Assembly (NCBI RefSeq): GCF_900111235.1
Contig: NZ_FOJI01000007.1
Location: forward strand, 62,001-126,000
From: [Clostridium] fimetarium
GTDB taxonomy: Bacteria > Bacillota > Clostridia > Lachnospirales > Lachnospiraceae
Reading direction: 5' to 3'
Length of the DNA: 64,000 bases
Position numbers and translations under genes: made by a program. Positions 42,150 to 50,239 of the stretch are shown here, piece by piece. The first letter of the stretch is position 1. The number at the start of each line of letters is the position of its first letter. Under the pieces are notes generated by a model. It was not told the origin of the DNA, made no database searches, and was given only the letters and a program-made list of their open reading frames with translations.

Positions 42150-44984
42150 TTGAACAGTAATGATACTGCAGTAAAAGAGCTACAAAATATTTGCAGACTT
42201 ACAGTTGATAAAGTTTTTGAGGTACTAGCGACATCACCGCAGGGACTAACACAAGTACAAGCCGAAGAGAAACAAAAAGAACAAGGTAAAAATTTAATAG
42301 ATGAGAAAAAGAAAGAATCTTCGTTAATTGTCTTACTTAGTAATTTCACACATCTAATGGCCATATTATTATGGGGAGCAGGTGCTATTGCGATTATGGC
42401 AGGAATGCCACAACTGGGTATTGCAGTTTGGTTGGTAAATGTGATTAATGGATTGTTTAGCTTCTGGCAGGAACATCGTGCTGGAAAAGCGACAGATGCA
42501 TTAAGAAATATGTTACCCTCTTATTCTCGTGTAATTCGTAATAATGAAGAGCTAAAGATCCTATCAGAGGATTTAGTGATTGGCGATATTATTTTATTAG
42601 AAGAAGGAGACAAGATTTCAGCAGATGCGCGTTTGATTGAATGTAGCGATTTACAAGTCGATCAATCAACGCTCACAGGTGAATCCAATCCCGTGCGTAA
42701 GACAAAAGATGCAGTTTTCAAAAATGACTTGACTAGAGCGGAAACACCAAATTTGATTTTTGCAGGTACAAGTATTTCAGAAGGTAATGGAAAAGCTGTA
42801 GTTATGGAAATTGGTATGAAAACAGAATTTGGTAAGATTGCAAATCTTACGCAAAACATGAAAACAGAAGATAGTCCGTTACAAAAGGAATTGGACCATT
42901 TAACAAAACAAATATCAATGATTGCAATTATTTTGGGCATATTCTTCTTTGTAGCAGCTGTGTTTTTTGTGAAGGAACCGATTGCATCGTCATTTATTTT
43001 TGCATTAGGTATGATTGTAGCTTTTATACCGGAAGGATTGCTTCCAACAGTCACGTTATCACTTGCGATGGCAGTACAAAGAATGTCTAAGCGAAATGCA
43101 TTAGTAAAGAAACTTTCTTCCGTTGAAACATTAGGTAGTACAACCGTTATATGTACAGATAAAACCGGTACTTTAACACAGAATGAAATGACAGTAAGTT
43201 ATTTGTGGCTAAAAGGAAAAGAATTTAATGTCACAGGTGTTGGATATAGTTCACAAGGAGATGTTTTAGAAGGTAGTAAAAAAGTCACTGCTAATGATGA
43301 TGAAGACTTGAAACTTCTATTAACAGGAGTAGCGTTGTGTAGCAATGCACGACTACTTCCACCAAATGAAGAATCAATGCGTTATACAGTATTAGGGGAT
43401 CCGACAGAAGCTTGCCTAGGAGTTGTCGCTGAAAAGGCAGGTATCAATGTAAAAAAACAAATGGAATTGACTCCTCGTTTAAGAGAATTACCATTTGAAT
43501 CTCGCCGTAAGAGAATGACTACGATTCATCAATTGCAAGCCCCTGTCGAAGGCACTAGAGATATTGCCTATGTGAAAGGAGCCCCAAAAGAAGTAATGAA
43601 ATTGTGTGAGACAATACGGATCAATCGTAGCGTTGAACCAATGAATGAGGATATGCGTAAAGAGATAATGGATGCAAATGATAGCTATGCGCGTAAAGGG
43701 TTACGTGTCTTAGCTGTTGCATATCGTTTATTACATAAAGAAGACAACATTCCAGTAGCAATGAGCGATTATACGCCGGAAATTATAGAACAAGAATTGG
43801 TTTTTGTAGGTTTGGTAGTAATGGCTGATCCTCCCCGTCCAGAAGTAGCAGACGCTGTTGCCCAGTGTCATCGCGCGGGTATCCGCGTTGTTATGATAAC
43901 TGGAGATTATGGATTAACAGCAGAAAGTATTGCAAAACGTATCGGTATTGTAACAGGTCCTAATCCAAGAGTACTATCAGGCTTGGAATTAGAAGCACTT
44001 TCTGACGAAAAATTAAAAGAGTATTTAAAAGATGAAATTATTTTTGCACGCGTAGCGCCAGAACAAAAACTACGAGTTGTAACCAATTTACAGGAGATGG
44101 GTGAAATCGTTGCTGTAACAGGTGATGGCGTAAATGATTCCCCTGCCCTTAAAAAAGCAAATATAGGTATTGCTATGGGAATTGCTGGCACAGATGTCGC
44201 AAAAGAAGCGGCGGATATGATATTAACAGATGATAATTTTGCGTCTATTGTACATGCAATTGAAGAAGGACGTACCGTTTACAGTAATATTCGAAAATTT
44301 TTACTTTATATTTTGAATTCAAATGTTCCAGAGGCAATTCCATCAGCGCTGTTTCTATTTTCAAGAGGAGCAATACCTCTGCCACTAACGGTAATGCAAA
44401 TTCTTACAATTGATTTGGGCACAGATATGATGCCGGCTTTAGGACTCGGAACAGAGAAGCCTGAAGAAGGAGTCATGGATCAACCGCCACGAAATCAAAA
44501 TGAACCATTGTTAAGCAAAAAGTTAGTATTAAAAGCATTTCTTTGGTACGGAATATTAAGTTCTGTGCTTTCCACAGTTGCTTACTTTTTTGTTAATATG
44601 CAAAATGGCTGGCCGAACATTCCACTTGCAGGTGAATTGAATCCAGTATATATAAAAGCAACAGCAATGACACTCGCTGCAATTGTATTTTGCCAAATTG
44701 GTGCAGTATATAATTGTCGTACAGAAAAACAATCAGTATTTAAAGTTGGACTATTTAATAATAAACAAGTAAACTTAGGAATCGCAATTGAAATAATAAT
44801 AATTTTATGTATAGTTTACTTGCCACCATTTCAATCAGTTTTTCATACTACGGCTTTAAAATTATCTGACTGGATGCTATTATGCGCTTGGCCACCACTG
44901 ATCTTGTTTATTGAAGAAATTAGAAAAGCGATCGTTCGCAGAAAAATAGATAAAAATATAAAATCGAATGAAGGGGTGAATTGA
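42150..44984 (+). CDS. P-type cation ATPase with Na,K-ATPase-like signature
   Basis: 944 residues from TTG 42150, nine bases after AAGGA; ATG 42141 and GTG 42144 are alternatives. An N-terminal cation-ATPase domain, actuator loop (TGES), the phosphorylation site DKTGTLT (Asp about 337), the nucleotide-binding region (KGAPKEV) and the hinge TGDGVNDSPALKKA are in order, with about ten membrane spans. The fourth span reads PEGLLPTVTLSLA, close to the PEGLLATVT of Na,K/H,K-ATPases rather than the PEGLP of Ca pumps. It likely moves K+ or Na+. Two TrkA/RCK genes follow directly, two bases after its stop, suggesting nucleotide-gated control. Confidence 0.9.
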   Translation: MNSNDTAVKELQNICRLTVDKVFEVLATSPQGLTQVQAEEKQKEQGKNLIDEKKKESSLIVLLSNFTHLMAILLWGAGAIAIMAGMPQLGIAVWLVNVINGLFSFWQEHRAGKATDALRNMLPSYSRVIRNNEELKILSEDLVIGDIILLEEGDKISADARLIECSDLQVDQSTLTGESNPVRKTKDAVFKNDLTRAETPNLIFAGTSISEGNGKAVVMEIGMKTEFGKIANLTQNMKTEDSPLQKELDHLTKQISMIAIILGIFFFVAAVFFVKEPIASSFIFALGMIVAFIPEGLLPTVTLSLAMAVQRMSKRNALVKKLSSVETLGSTTVICTDKTGTLTQNEMTVSYLWLKGKEFNVTGVGYSSQGDVLEGSKKVTANDDEDLKLLLTGVALCSNARLLPPNEESMRYTVLGDPTEACLGVVAEKAGINVKKQMELTPRLRELPFESRRKRMTTIHQLQAPVEGTRDIAYVKGAPKEVMKLCETIRINRSVEPMNEDMRKEIMDANDSYARKGLRVLAVAYRLLHKEDNIPVAMSDYTPEIIEQELVFVGLVVMADPPRPEVADAVAQCHRAGIRVVMITGDYGLTAESIAKRIGIVTGPNPRVLSGLELEALSDEKLKEYLKDEIIFARVAPEQKLRVVTNLQEMGEIVAVTGDGVNDSPALKKANIGIAMGIAGTDVAKEAADMILTDDNFASIVHAIEEGRTVYSNIRKFLLYILNSNVPEAIPSALFLFSRGAIPLPLTVMQILTIDLGTDMMPALGLGTEKPEEGVMDQPPRNQNEPLLSKKLVLKAFLWYGILSSVLSTVAYFFVNMQNGWPNIPLAGELNPVYIKATAMTLAAIVFCQIGAVYNCRTEKQSVFKVGLFNNKQVNLGIAIEIIIILCIVYLPPFQSVFHTTALKLSDWMLLCAWPPLILFIEEIRKAIVRRKIDKNIKSNEGVN

Positions 44985-44985
44985 G

Positions 44986-45636
44986 ATGAAAATAATCGTT
45001 GTAGGGTTAGGAAGAATGGGAACAGGTTTGTCACTAAATCTTGCAAAAAAAGGACATCATGTAATAGTGATTGATAAAGATTCTGAAGCATTGGATAGTT
45101 TGGGAAATAATTTTAACGGAGAAAAAGTAGAAGGATTCGGGTTTGATAAAGATATTTTAAATAAAGCGAAGATTGAACGAGTGGATGCCGTAGTAGCTTG
45201 TACAGATAGTGATGAAGTAAATGCAGTGATTGCAAGAATGGCAAAAAACATTTATCGTGTACCGAAAGTAATTGCTCGACTTTATGATCCAAAGAAGGCG
45301 GATATTTATCGTCGTCTAGGAATTCAAACAATTTCTACTACGACATGGGGAATTGAAAGGGCAACAGAAATTATAACATTTAACCATTTAGATAGCGTTT
45401 ATGAAATGGGAAATGGAATGGTTAACTTAGTTCGTATAGAGATTCCATCTTTATTAGTAGGTCATACTGTAAATGAGATCACAGTGCTTGGAGAAATTCA
45501 TATAGTTTCAATTAATAGAGGTGGTAAAACATTTATACCATTGTTTGGATCCATCTTTGAAGCAGAAGATATTCTCTATATTTCAGTGATCGTTTCGGCT
45601 ACTGATAAATTAAAATCTATGTTAGACCTGGTATAA
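44986..45636 (+). CDS. TrkA/KtrA-type RCK protein, first copy
   Basis: 216 residues. The RCK-N Rossmann domain (about 1-130, GLGRMGTGLSLNLA) binds NAD(H) or ATP; the acidic residue at the end of strand two (VIDKD) favours NAD(H) or ATP over NADP. An RCK-C domain follows (about 140-215). Such proteins form rings that gate K+ channels or transporters. Here no trkH or ktrB is next to it; the P-type ATPase upstream is the only transporter. AAGGGGTGAATTGAG supplies the ribosome binding site. Confidence 0.88.
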   Translation: MKIIVVGLGRMGTGLSLNLAKKGHHVIVIDKDSEALDSLGNNFNGEKVEGFGFDKDILNKAKIERVDAVVACTDSDEVNAVIARMAKNIYRVPKVIARLYDPKKADIYRRLGIQTISTTTWGIERATEIITFNHLDSVYEMGNGMVNLVRIEIPSLLVGHTVNEITVLGEIHIVSINRGGKTFIPLFGSIFEAEDILYISVIVSATDKLKSMLDLV

Positions 45637-45649
45637 AAGGAGGAATAAT

Positions 45650-46306
45650 ATGAAAGTCATTATTATAGGTGGAGATCAAGTAGGAGCTTATCTTGCCACA
45701 TTATTATTATCAAATGGTCATGAAGTTCAATTAATTGAACAAAGTGAAAAAACATATAACAAACTATTAAAAGAGATGCCATCAGAATTACTTGTTTTAG
45801 GAAATGAATCTGACACAGAAATATTAAAAAAAGCAGGTATAGAATCAGCAGATGTCGTAGTAGCAGTTTCTAGAGCTGACGAAACTAATTTAGTGGTTTC
45901 TACACTTGCAAAGATGGAATTTCGAGTGCCACGTGTTGTTTCTATGGTTAATAATCCTAAAAATGCTTGGTTATACAATGGTCAAATGGGCGTTGATGTA
46001 TGTGTAAATCAAGCCGAGATATTAGCAAAATTGGTAGTGGAAGATATGGATTTGAAAGATATGTTTACCGTTTTGAAACTTAACAGTGGAGAATATTCTA
46101 TCGTTCAAATAAATGTTGTAGAAGAAGCAAAAGCTAACAATCAGTACATAAAGGATTTGTTGATTCCTAAAAAAACAGTATTGATTTCAATTACTCGTAA
46201 TGGAACTGTACTGATACCAAAGGGAGATACACAAATATTAGTTGGTGATGAAATATTGGCACTAACAGATGAATCTAGCCGTAAAGTACTCAAAGAAATA
46301 TTTTAG
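45650..46306 (+). CDS. TrkA/KtrA-type RCK protein, second copy
   Basis: 218 residues with the same layout as the preceding gene: RCK-N (IIGGDQVGAYLATLLL) and RCK-C (about 140-218). The dinucleotide loop reads GGDQVG instead of GLGRMG. The two proteins are clearly related but diverged, so a mixed ring is plausible. A strong AAAGGAGG site precedes the start. The 3' end, including the stop codon, is part of a 34-base tandem duplication. Confidence 0.88.
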   Translation: MKVIIIGGDQVGAYLATLLLSNGHEVQLIEQSEKTYNKLLKEMPSELLVLGNESDTEILKKAGIESADVVVAVSRADETNLVVSTLAKMEFRVPRVVSMVNNPKNAWLYNGQMGVDVCVNQAEILAKLVVEDMDLKDMFTVLKLNSGEYSIVQINVVEEAKANNQYIKDLLIPKKTVLISITRNGTVLIPKGDTQILVGDEILALTDESSRKVLKEIF

Positions 46307-46366
46307 ATAAAAGTATAAATCACTCGAAGAACTATTTTAGATAAAAGTAAAATAACTCGAAAAGCA
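46299..46366 (+). repeat. 34-base tandem duplication spanning a stop codon
   Basis: TATTTTAGATAAAAGTA at 46299-46315 recurs at 46333-46349; the following bases (AATCACTCGAAGAAC against AATAACTCGAAAAGC) also match in part. Confidence 0.8.
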
Positions 46367-46722
46367 AAACCAGTTTTAAAAGTAAAATTAGTCTAAAATT
46401 TAAAACCAATCGTAAAAATTGGGAATAGGAAAGAGAGGCTTTCGTGGTATAATAACTACGAAGACTTCTCTTTTTTCGCCTTATTGAGAAATGGATGAAA
46501 AATATTTGAATCTATCAATTTTTCCATACAAAATGTATCTGTGGATACAGAAAACAATTAGGATATTTGTTAAGATAACTATAGTAAGAAACAAATAACT
46601 TCGATATGAAGTGTAATAAAATGTTGAAAGAAAATAAAATACAAGGAGCCATGCATGCAATTATTCTTTCAACTATATATTTTAGCAATATTTCAATGTA
46701 AGATTGAAATAGGCATGGGTGT
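46307..46722 (+). other. 416-base intergenic region: duplication, terminator, structured leader
   Basis: After the duplication there is a terminator-like stem at about 46430-46476 (AAGAGA with TCTCTT, inner CTTTCGTGG/CTACGAAG, then six T). From 46623 follows a leader: GTTGAAAGAA (46623-46632) pairs with TTCTTTCAAC (46664-46673), enclosing AAGGAG (46643-46648) and an ATG (46651). That ATG opens a 16-codon frame (46651-46701, MHAIILSTIYFSNISM). ATTTCAA (46690-46696) pairs with TTGAAAT (46704-46710). The leader lies directly before the 4Fe-4S gene and may control it. No promoter was clear. Confidence 0.55.
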
Positions 46723-46725
46723 AAA

Positions 46726-47529
46726 ATGATAAGAAAAATTATAAAAATAAACGAAGATTTATGTAATGGGTGCGGTTTGTGCGCGAATGCTTGCCATGAA
46801 GCAGCAATTGCGATAGTAGACGGAAAAGCAAAGTTGATTCGTGATGACTATTGTGATGGATTAGGCAACTGCCTCCCGGTATGTCCAACGAATGCAATCT
46901 TTTTTGAAGAAAGAGAAGCTTTGACGTATAATGAGGAAGAGGTCAAAAAGAACCAGGAAAGTAAAGGAATCGTTATGGAAGAGAACACAAATAAAGAAAA
47001 TACAAATAAAGAAATCACTAATTATGTGAACCCTAATAAAGAAAAAGAGAGCTGCAGTGGTGGTGGATGCCCTGGAAGTATGGCAAGAGAGCTTCAAAGA
47101 GAACAAAGTGGTGTTAATGAAAATCAACAGGAATCGGTTGCTGAAACAAAACAAACGATAGCTAGTGAGTTAAGGCAATGGCCAGTGCAAATCAAACTTG
47201 TTCCAGTTAAAGCACCATATTTTGAAAATGCGAATCTACTTGTAGCCGCTGATTGCACAGCTTATGCTTATGCAAACTTTCATAATGAATTTATGAAGAA
47301 CCATGTTACTGTTATAGGTTGCCCTAAACTGGATGATGGTGATTATTCTGAGAAACTTACGGAAATAATAAAAAACAATAATATCAAGAGTGTTAAGGTG
47401 TTACGCATGGAAGTTCCTTGCTGTGGTGGGATTGAATTTGCAGTTATGCAGGCATTGAAGAACAGTGGAAAAATGATTCCTTGGCAAGTCGTTACGATAT
47501 CTTGTGATGGACAAATATTAGAAAGTTAA
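46726..47529 (+). CDS. 4Fe-4S ferredoxin-domain protein
   Basis: 267 residues. Two 4Fe-4S motifs at the N-terminus: C-x2-C-x2-C-x3-C in CNGCGLCANACH and C-x4-5-C-x3-CP in CDGLGNCLPVCP. A variable, Asn/Lys/Glu-rich spacer (about 70-140) carries CSGGGCPG. The C-terminal half (about 150-265) has conserved Cys (AADCTAYAYA, VIGCPKLDDG, EVPCCGGIEF). This layout is common in anaerobes and is thought to be an iron-sulphur redox or metal-handling protein of unknown substrate. It is coupled to the cupin gene 11 bases downstream. Confidence 0.88.
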   Translation: MIRKIIKINEDLCNGCGLCANACHEAAIAIVDGKAKLIRDDYCDGLGNCLPVCPTNAIFFEEREALTYNEEEVKKNQESKGIVMEENTNKENTNKEITNYVNPNKEKESCSGGGCPGSMARELQREQSGVNENQQESVAETKQTIASELRQWPVQIKLVPVKAPYFENANLLVAADCTAYAYANFHNEFMKNHVTVIGCPKLDDGDYSEKLTEIIKNNNIKSVKVLRMEVPCCGGIEFAVMQALKNSGKMIPWQVVTISCDGQILES

Positions 47530-47540
47530 AGAGGAAAATT

Positions 47541-47873
47541 ATGAGCGAAATAATGAAAAACATTGCAAAGTCTGAGATATTGAATTTGAAAGAGCAAGTA
47601 TCATATATGGAAAATCAGGTGGTAAGTAAGACCTTGGTCCAGAATCAAAATGTAAATATGACCTTGTTTGCATTTGCAAAAAATGAAGAAATCAGTTCTC
47701 ACGAATCAAAGGGTGATGCATTTGTATTGTGTTTAGATGGAACGGGAGAAATTACAATTGATGGTGAAAAATATATTTTGGTTGAAGGCCAGACAATTGT
47801 AATGCCCGCAGGACATCCACATGCGGTTTATGCAAAAGAACAGTTCAAAATGTTATTAGTTGTTACATTCTAG
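47541..47873 (+). CDS. Cupin-domain protein
   Basis: 110 residues, one small beta barrel. The first motif (ISSHESKGDAFVLCLDGTGE) keeps His and Glu ligand positions, and the second (IVMPAGHPHAVYAKE) keeps the His pair. A metal, probably Fe or Ni, is expected in the barrel. It follows the ferredoxin-domain gene in the same transcript, a pairing that recurs in strict anaerobes and suggests a joint role in oxygen or redox stress. The last 11 bases are duplicated at 47874-47884. Confidence 0.87.
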   Translation: MSEIMKNIAKSEILNLKEQVSYMENQVVSKTLVQNQNVNMTLFAFAKNEEISSHESKGDAFVLCLDGTGEITIDGEKYILVEGQTIVMPAGHPHAVYAKEQFKMLLVVTF

Positions 47874-47884
47874 TTACATTCTAG
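47863..47884 (+). repeat. 11-base tandem duplication containing the cupin stop codon
   Basis: TTACATTCTAG occurs twice head to tail; the stop codon TAG ends the first copy. Confidence 0.9.
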
Positions 47885-47917
47885 AAAATCATCTAGATAG
47901 TTGGTTTTCAAAAAAAG

Positions 47918-47958
47918 AGAGATATAAAGGCAGGTAAACTGTCTTTATATCTCTTTTC
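47918..47958. terminator. Bidirectional terminator between convergent genes
   Basis: AGAGATATAAAG (47918-47929) pairs with CTTTATATCTCT (47943-47954), inner CAG/CTG, flanked by A and T runs. Confidence 0.9.
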
Positions 47959-48000
47959 CATTTGGCAAATGATAGACAACATTCCAAAGATTAGGTTAAG

Positions 48001-49425
48001 CTACTTTTTTTTCACCTGAACCGAAGCTGTTGGATAACGAAATAATATTCTTGATAAGGCCAACCAATTAAATGGAACCAAAGGCCAAAGATAGCTTTTA
48101 TTTCCAAAAGATTTTGTCTTCGCCATTGATATAAATATTAGTATTACGCCAATTACAAAACCAGGTATTCCTAAAACTCCTGTAAATATTACTAGCAAAA
48201 GCCGGTATATACGAATTGCATCACTAAATTCCTGAGAAGATATACTAACGTTTGCAAGCAAAGTTGCTGCACCATAAAATAATGTCTCCAGATTCAACCA
48301 TTTTAATTGAACAGCAATATTCCCAATGAGTAAGGCTCCAATTAGTCCTAAAGAGTTCGAATAACCACTTGCTGCAGTAGCTGACGAGTACTTGAATATA
48401 TCAAGACCAATTTCTATTATGATTACATAAGTAAAGAGTTTTATCGCACTAGTATCTCCAGTTGTAATCACATGTAGCCAGGAGGGTAAGTTATGAACAA
48501 AGCCTCCAAGAAGTAAAAATAATGGCATTACAAATAGGCTTGCAAGAATACATGAAAATCGCAATAGGCGTAAATAATTTCCAATTAATAAGTTTTGATA
48601 GTAATCATCTGGATGCTGTGTAAATTGAAATATTGTGCATGGGAATATGAGCGCAGTTGGGCTATTATCAACCAGAACAACAATGTATCCTTCAAGAAGA
48701 AAACTGCATGCAACATCGGGTCGCTCTGTATATCGGGTCTGAGGAAGTGGCGTATACCATTTTTTAGTAACTAATAACTCCTCTAGACTTTTAGATCCCA
48801 TAGTAAGTGCTGAGATATTTAATGAGTCAAGCTTGCTTTTTAACTGATTTAATAAAATGGGATCAACAAGTCCATCTACATATGCAACTGCGACATCTGT
48901 CTGGCTGTCTGAACCAACAGGCTTGATTTCGAAGGTTAGTTTCGGGTTACGTATTCTACGACGAATAAGTGCAGTGTTGGAAACAAGCGTTTCAATAAAC
49001 CCATCTTTTGCACCTCGCATCACTTTTTCAGCATCTGGTTCTTGAATACTACGCATTGGATAAGAACGAGTATCAAGAATAATAGCAGTATCAAATCCGT
49101 CAACTAGAAGAAGAGATGGACCACTGAGCAAGTTCTTTGTGAGCTCATCAAAATCTTTACTTGTTTTTGCTTGGAAATATCCGAGCTTAGAAGCCATATA
49201 TTTATTTAAATCTACGATAATATCATCACTACAATATTGCTCATTCTGTAAATCAGAAATCAATTTGATCAGTAGTTCACTATCACAAAAACCGTTTATT
49301 CCAATCCAAAAAGCGCGCGTTTTTCCAAGATATAAATCTCTTGTGATGATATCAAAACTTTTTTTGATTGGTAAAATCTTCTTAAGTTGATCAATGTTAT
49401 CTGAAAGGGTTTTGGATAATTCCAT
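48001..49425 (-). CDS. GerA/SpoVAF-family spore germination protein
   Basis: 474 residues. A soluble N-terminal domain (about 1-275) contains the strongly conserved MRGAKDGFIETLVSNTALIR and ...RYTERPDVA; six membrane spans follow (about 290-455). The segment DNSPTALIFPCTIFQFTQHP is closer to SpoVAF than to GerAA proteins. GerA-family subunits sit in the inner spore membrane and respond to nutrients, while SpoVAF is linked to dipicolinate channel function. The gene stands alone, without gerB or gerC neighbours. It shows that the organism forms spores. Confidence 0.9.
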   Translation of the reverse strand: MELSKTLSDNIDQLKKILPIKKSFDIITRDLYLGKTRAFWIGINGFCDSELLIKLISDLQNEQYCSDDIIVDLNKYMASKLGYFQAKTSKDFDELTKNLLSGPSLLLVDGFDTAIILDTRSYPMRSIQEPDAEKVMRGAKDGFIETLVSNTALIRRRIRNPKLTFEIKPVGSDSQTDVAVAYVDGLVDPILLNQLKSKLDSLNISALTMGSKSLEELLVTKKWYTPLPQTRYTERPDVACSFLLEGYIVVLVDNSPTALIFPCTIFQFTQHPDDYYQNLLIGNYLRLLRFSCILASLFVMPLFLLLGGFVHNLPSWLHVITTGDTSAIKLFTYVIIIEIGLDIFKYSSATAASGYSNSLGLIGALLIGNIAVQLKWLNLETLFYGAATLLANVSISSQEFSDAIRIYRLLLVIFTGVLGIPGFVIGVILIFISMAKTKSFGNKSYLWPLVPFNWLALSRILFRYPTASVQVKKK

Positions 49426-49598
49426 TTTAGTCGTCCTCTACTTTGACATTTTAGCAGTATATATCAAATATAATGCTTTAATTATTATTCCTAAAACAGG
49501 AAAAATAATACACGGATTTATTTGATTTAAGAATATACACAAATAATTATCAGCTAATACACAATTTGTAGTATAATAACTTCAGAAATTCAGGATAT

Positions 49599-49618
49599 GT
49601 CTTGCAAAAGAAAGCTAC
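49599..49618 (+). repeat. Degenerate leader hairpin before a DUF3877 gene
   Basis: TGT-CTTGC (49599-49605), loop AAAA, GAAAG-ct-ACA: pairing is weaker than in the other copies. CAGAAATGGAGAAATAGTAGA then leads to ATG 49639. The order hairpin, CAGRAATGGRG, start codon is kept. Confidence 0.5.
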
Positions 49619-49638
49619 AGAAATGGAGAAATAGTAGA

Positions 49639-50166
49639 ATGAATTATATGAATTTAGAAAAAAATATATGTGATACAGTGAAGGAAGGCCAGATAAAAAT
49701 CGGATATGATGAAGGGGCAGTAAGATTATACTATCCGATTGAATCCATCGCGGAGCTATTAGAAACCGATAATACATCAATTCAAGATATGCAAGCGCTA
49801 TTAATGGATTTCAACAAAGTATGCAGTGAAAGACTAGGAGATATTGAAATATCAAACAAAGAAGAGCGATTTTGTTTTATGATTCCAAAAGAAGGGACGA
49901 AGTACATTAATGAAAACTATAAAGACAATCTTTTTTTGCGAGAATTCATCGAAAATATTACAAAGCCAAATTGTACATTACAAGATATGATAAAGGTATT
50001 TCATCACTATTCCCAAGATATTTATTTTGAAGAAAATGACGAATTGGGATATATCATATATTTTAAGGATGGTACAATTGATGAGTATGTTTACTGCTTG
50101 AAGTTTGATGAATTTGGAGCAACCTATCATAGATTTACAAAGTTAGATTATCAAAAGTTGATCTAG
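49639..50166 (+). CDS. DUF3877 family protein
   Basis: 175 residues from ATG 49639; GGAG lies 10 bases upstream. The sequence (YDEGAVRLYYPIESIAELL, EIEI..KEERFCFMIPKEG, YSQDIYFEENDELGYIIYFK) matches the DUF3877 family, a soluble alpha/beta protein that I know mainly from Lachnospiraceae. No active site is evident and its role is unknown. It lies between a germination gene and a LysM-GH18 hydrolase. Confidence 0.8.
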   Translation: MNYMNLEKNICDTVKEGQIKIGYDEGAVRLYYPIESIAELLETDNTSIQDMQALLMDFNKVCSERLGDIEISNKEERFCFMIPKEGTKYINENYKDNLFLREFIENITKPNCTLQDMIKVFHHYSQDIYFEENDELGYIIYFKDGTIDEYVYCLKFDEFGATYHRFTKLDYQKLI

Positions 50167-50239
50167 TTGATTTATTTATTATATTCATATAAATATTGCT
50201 AACAGCATATATAATAAAAAACTAGTAAGGCGGATTTTG

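Noticed and set aside
49430-49560. SigmaG promoter before the germination gene
   Set aside because: A CATnnTA-like -10 exists on the minus strand, but no matching -35 at proper spacing.
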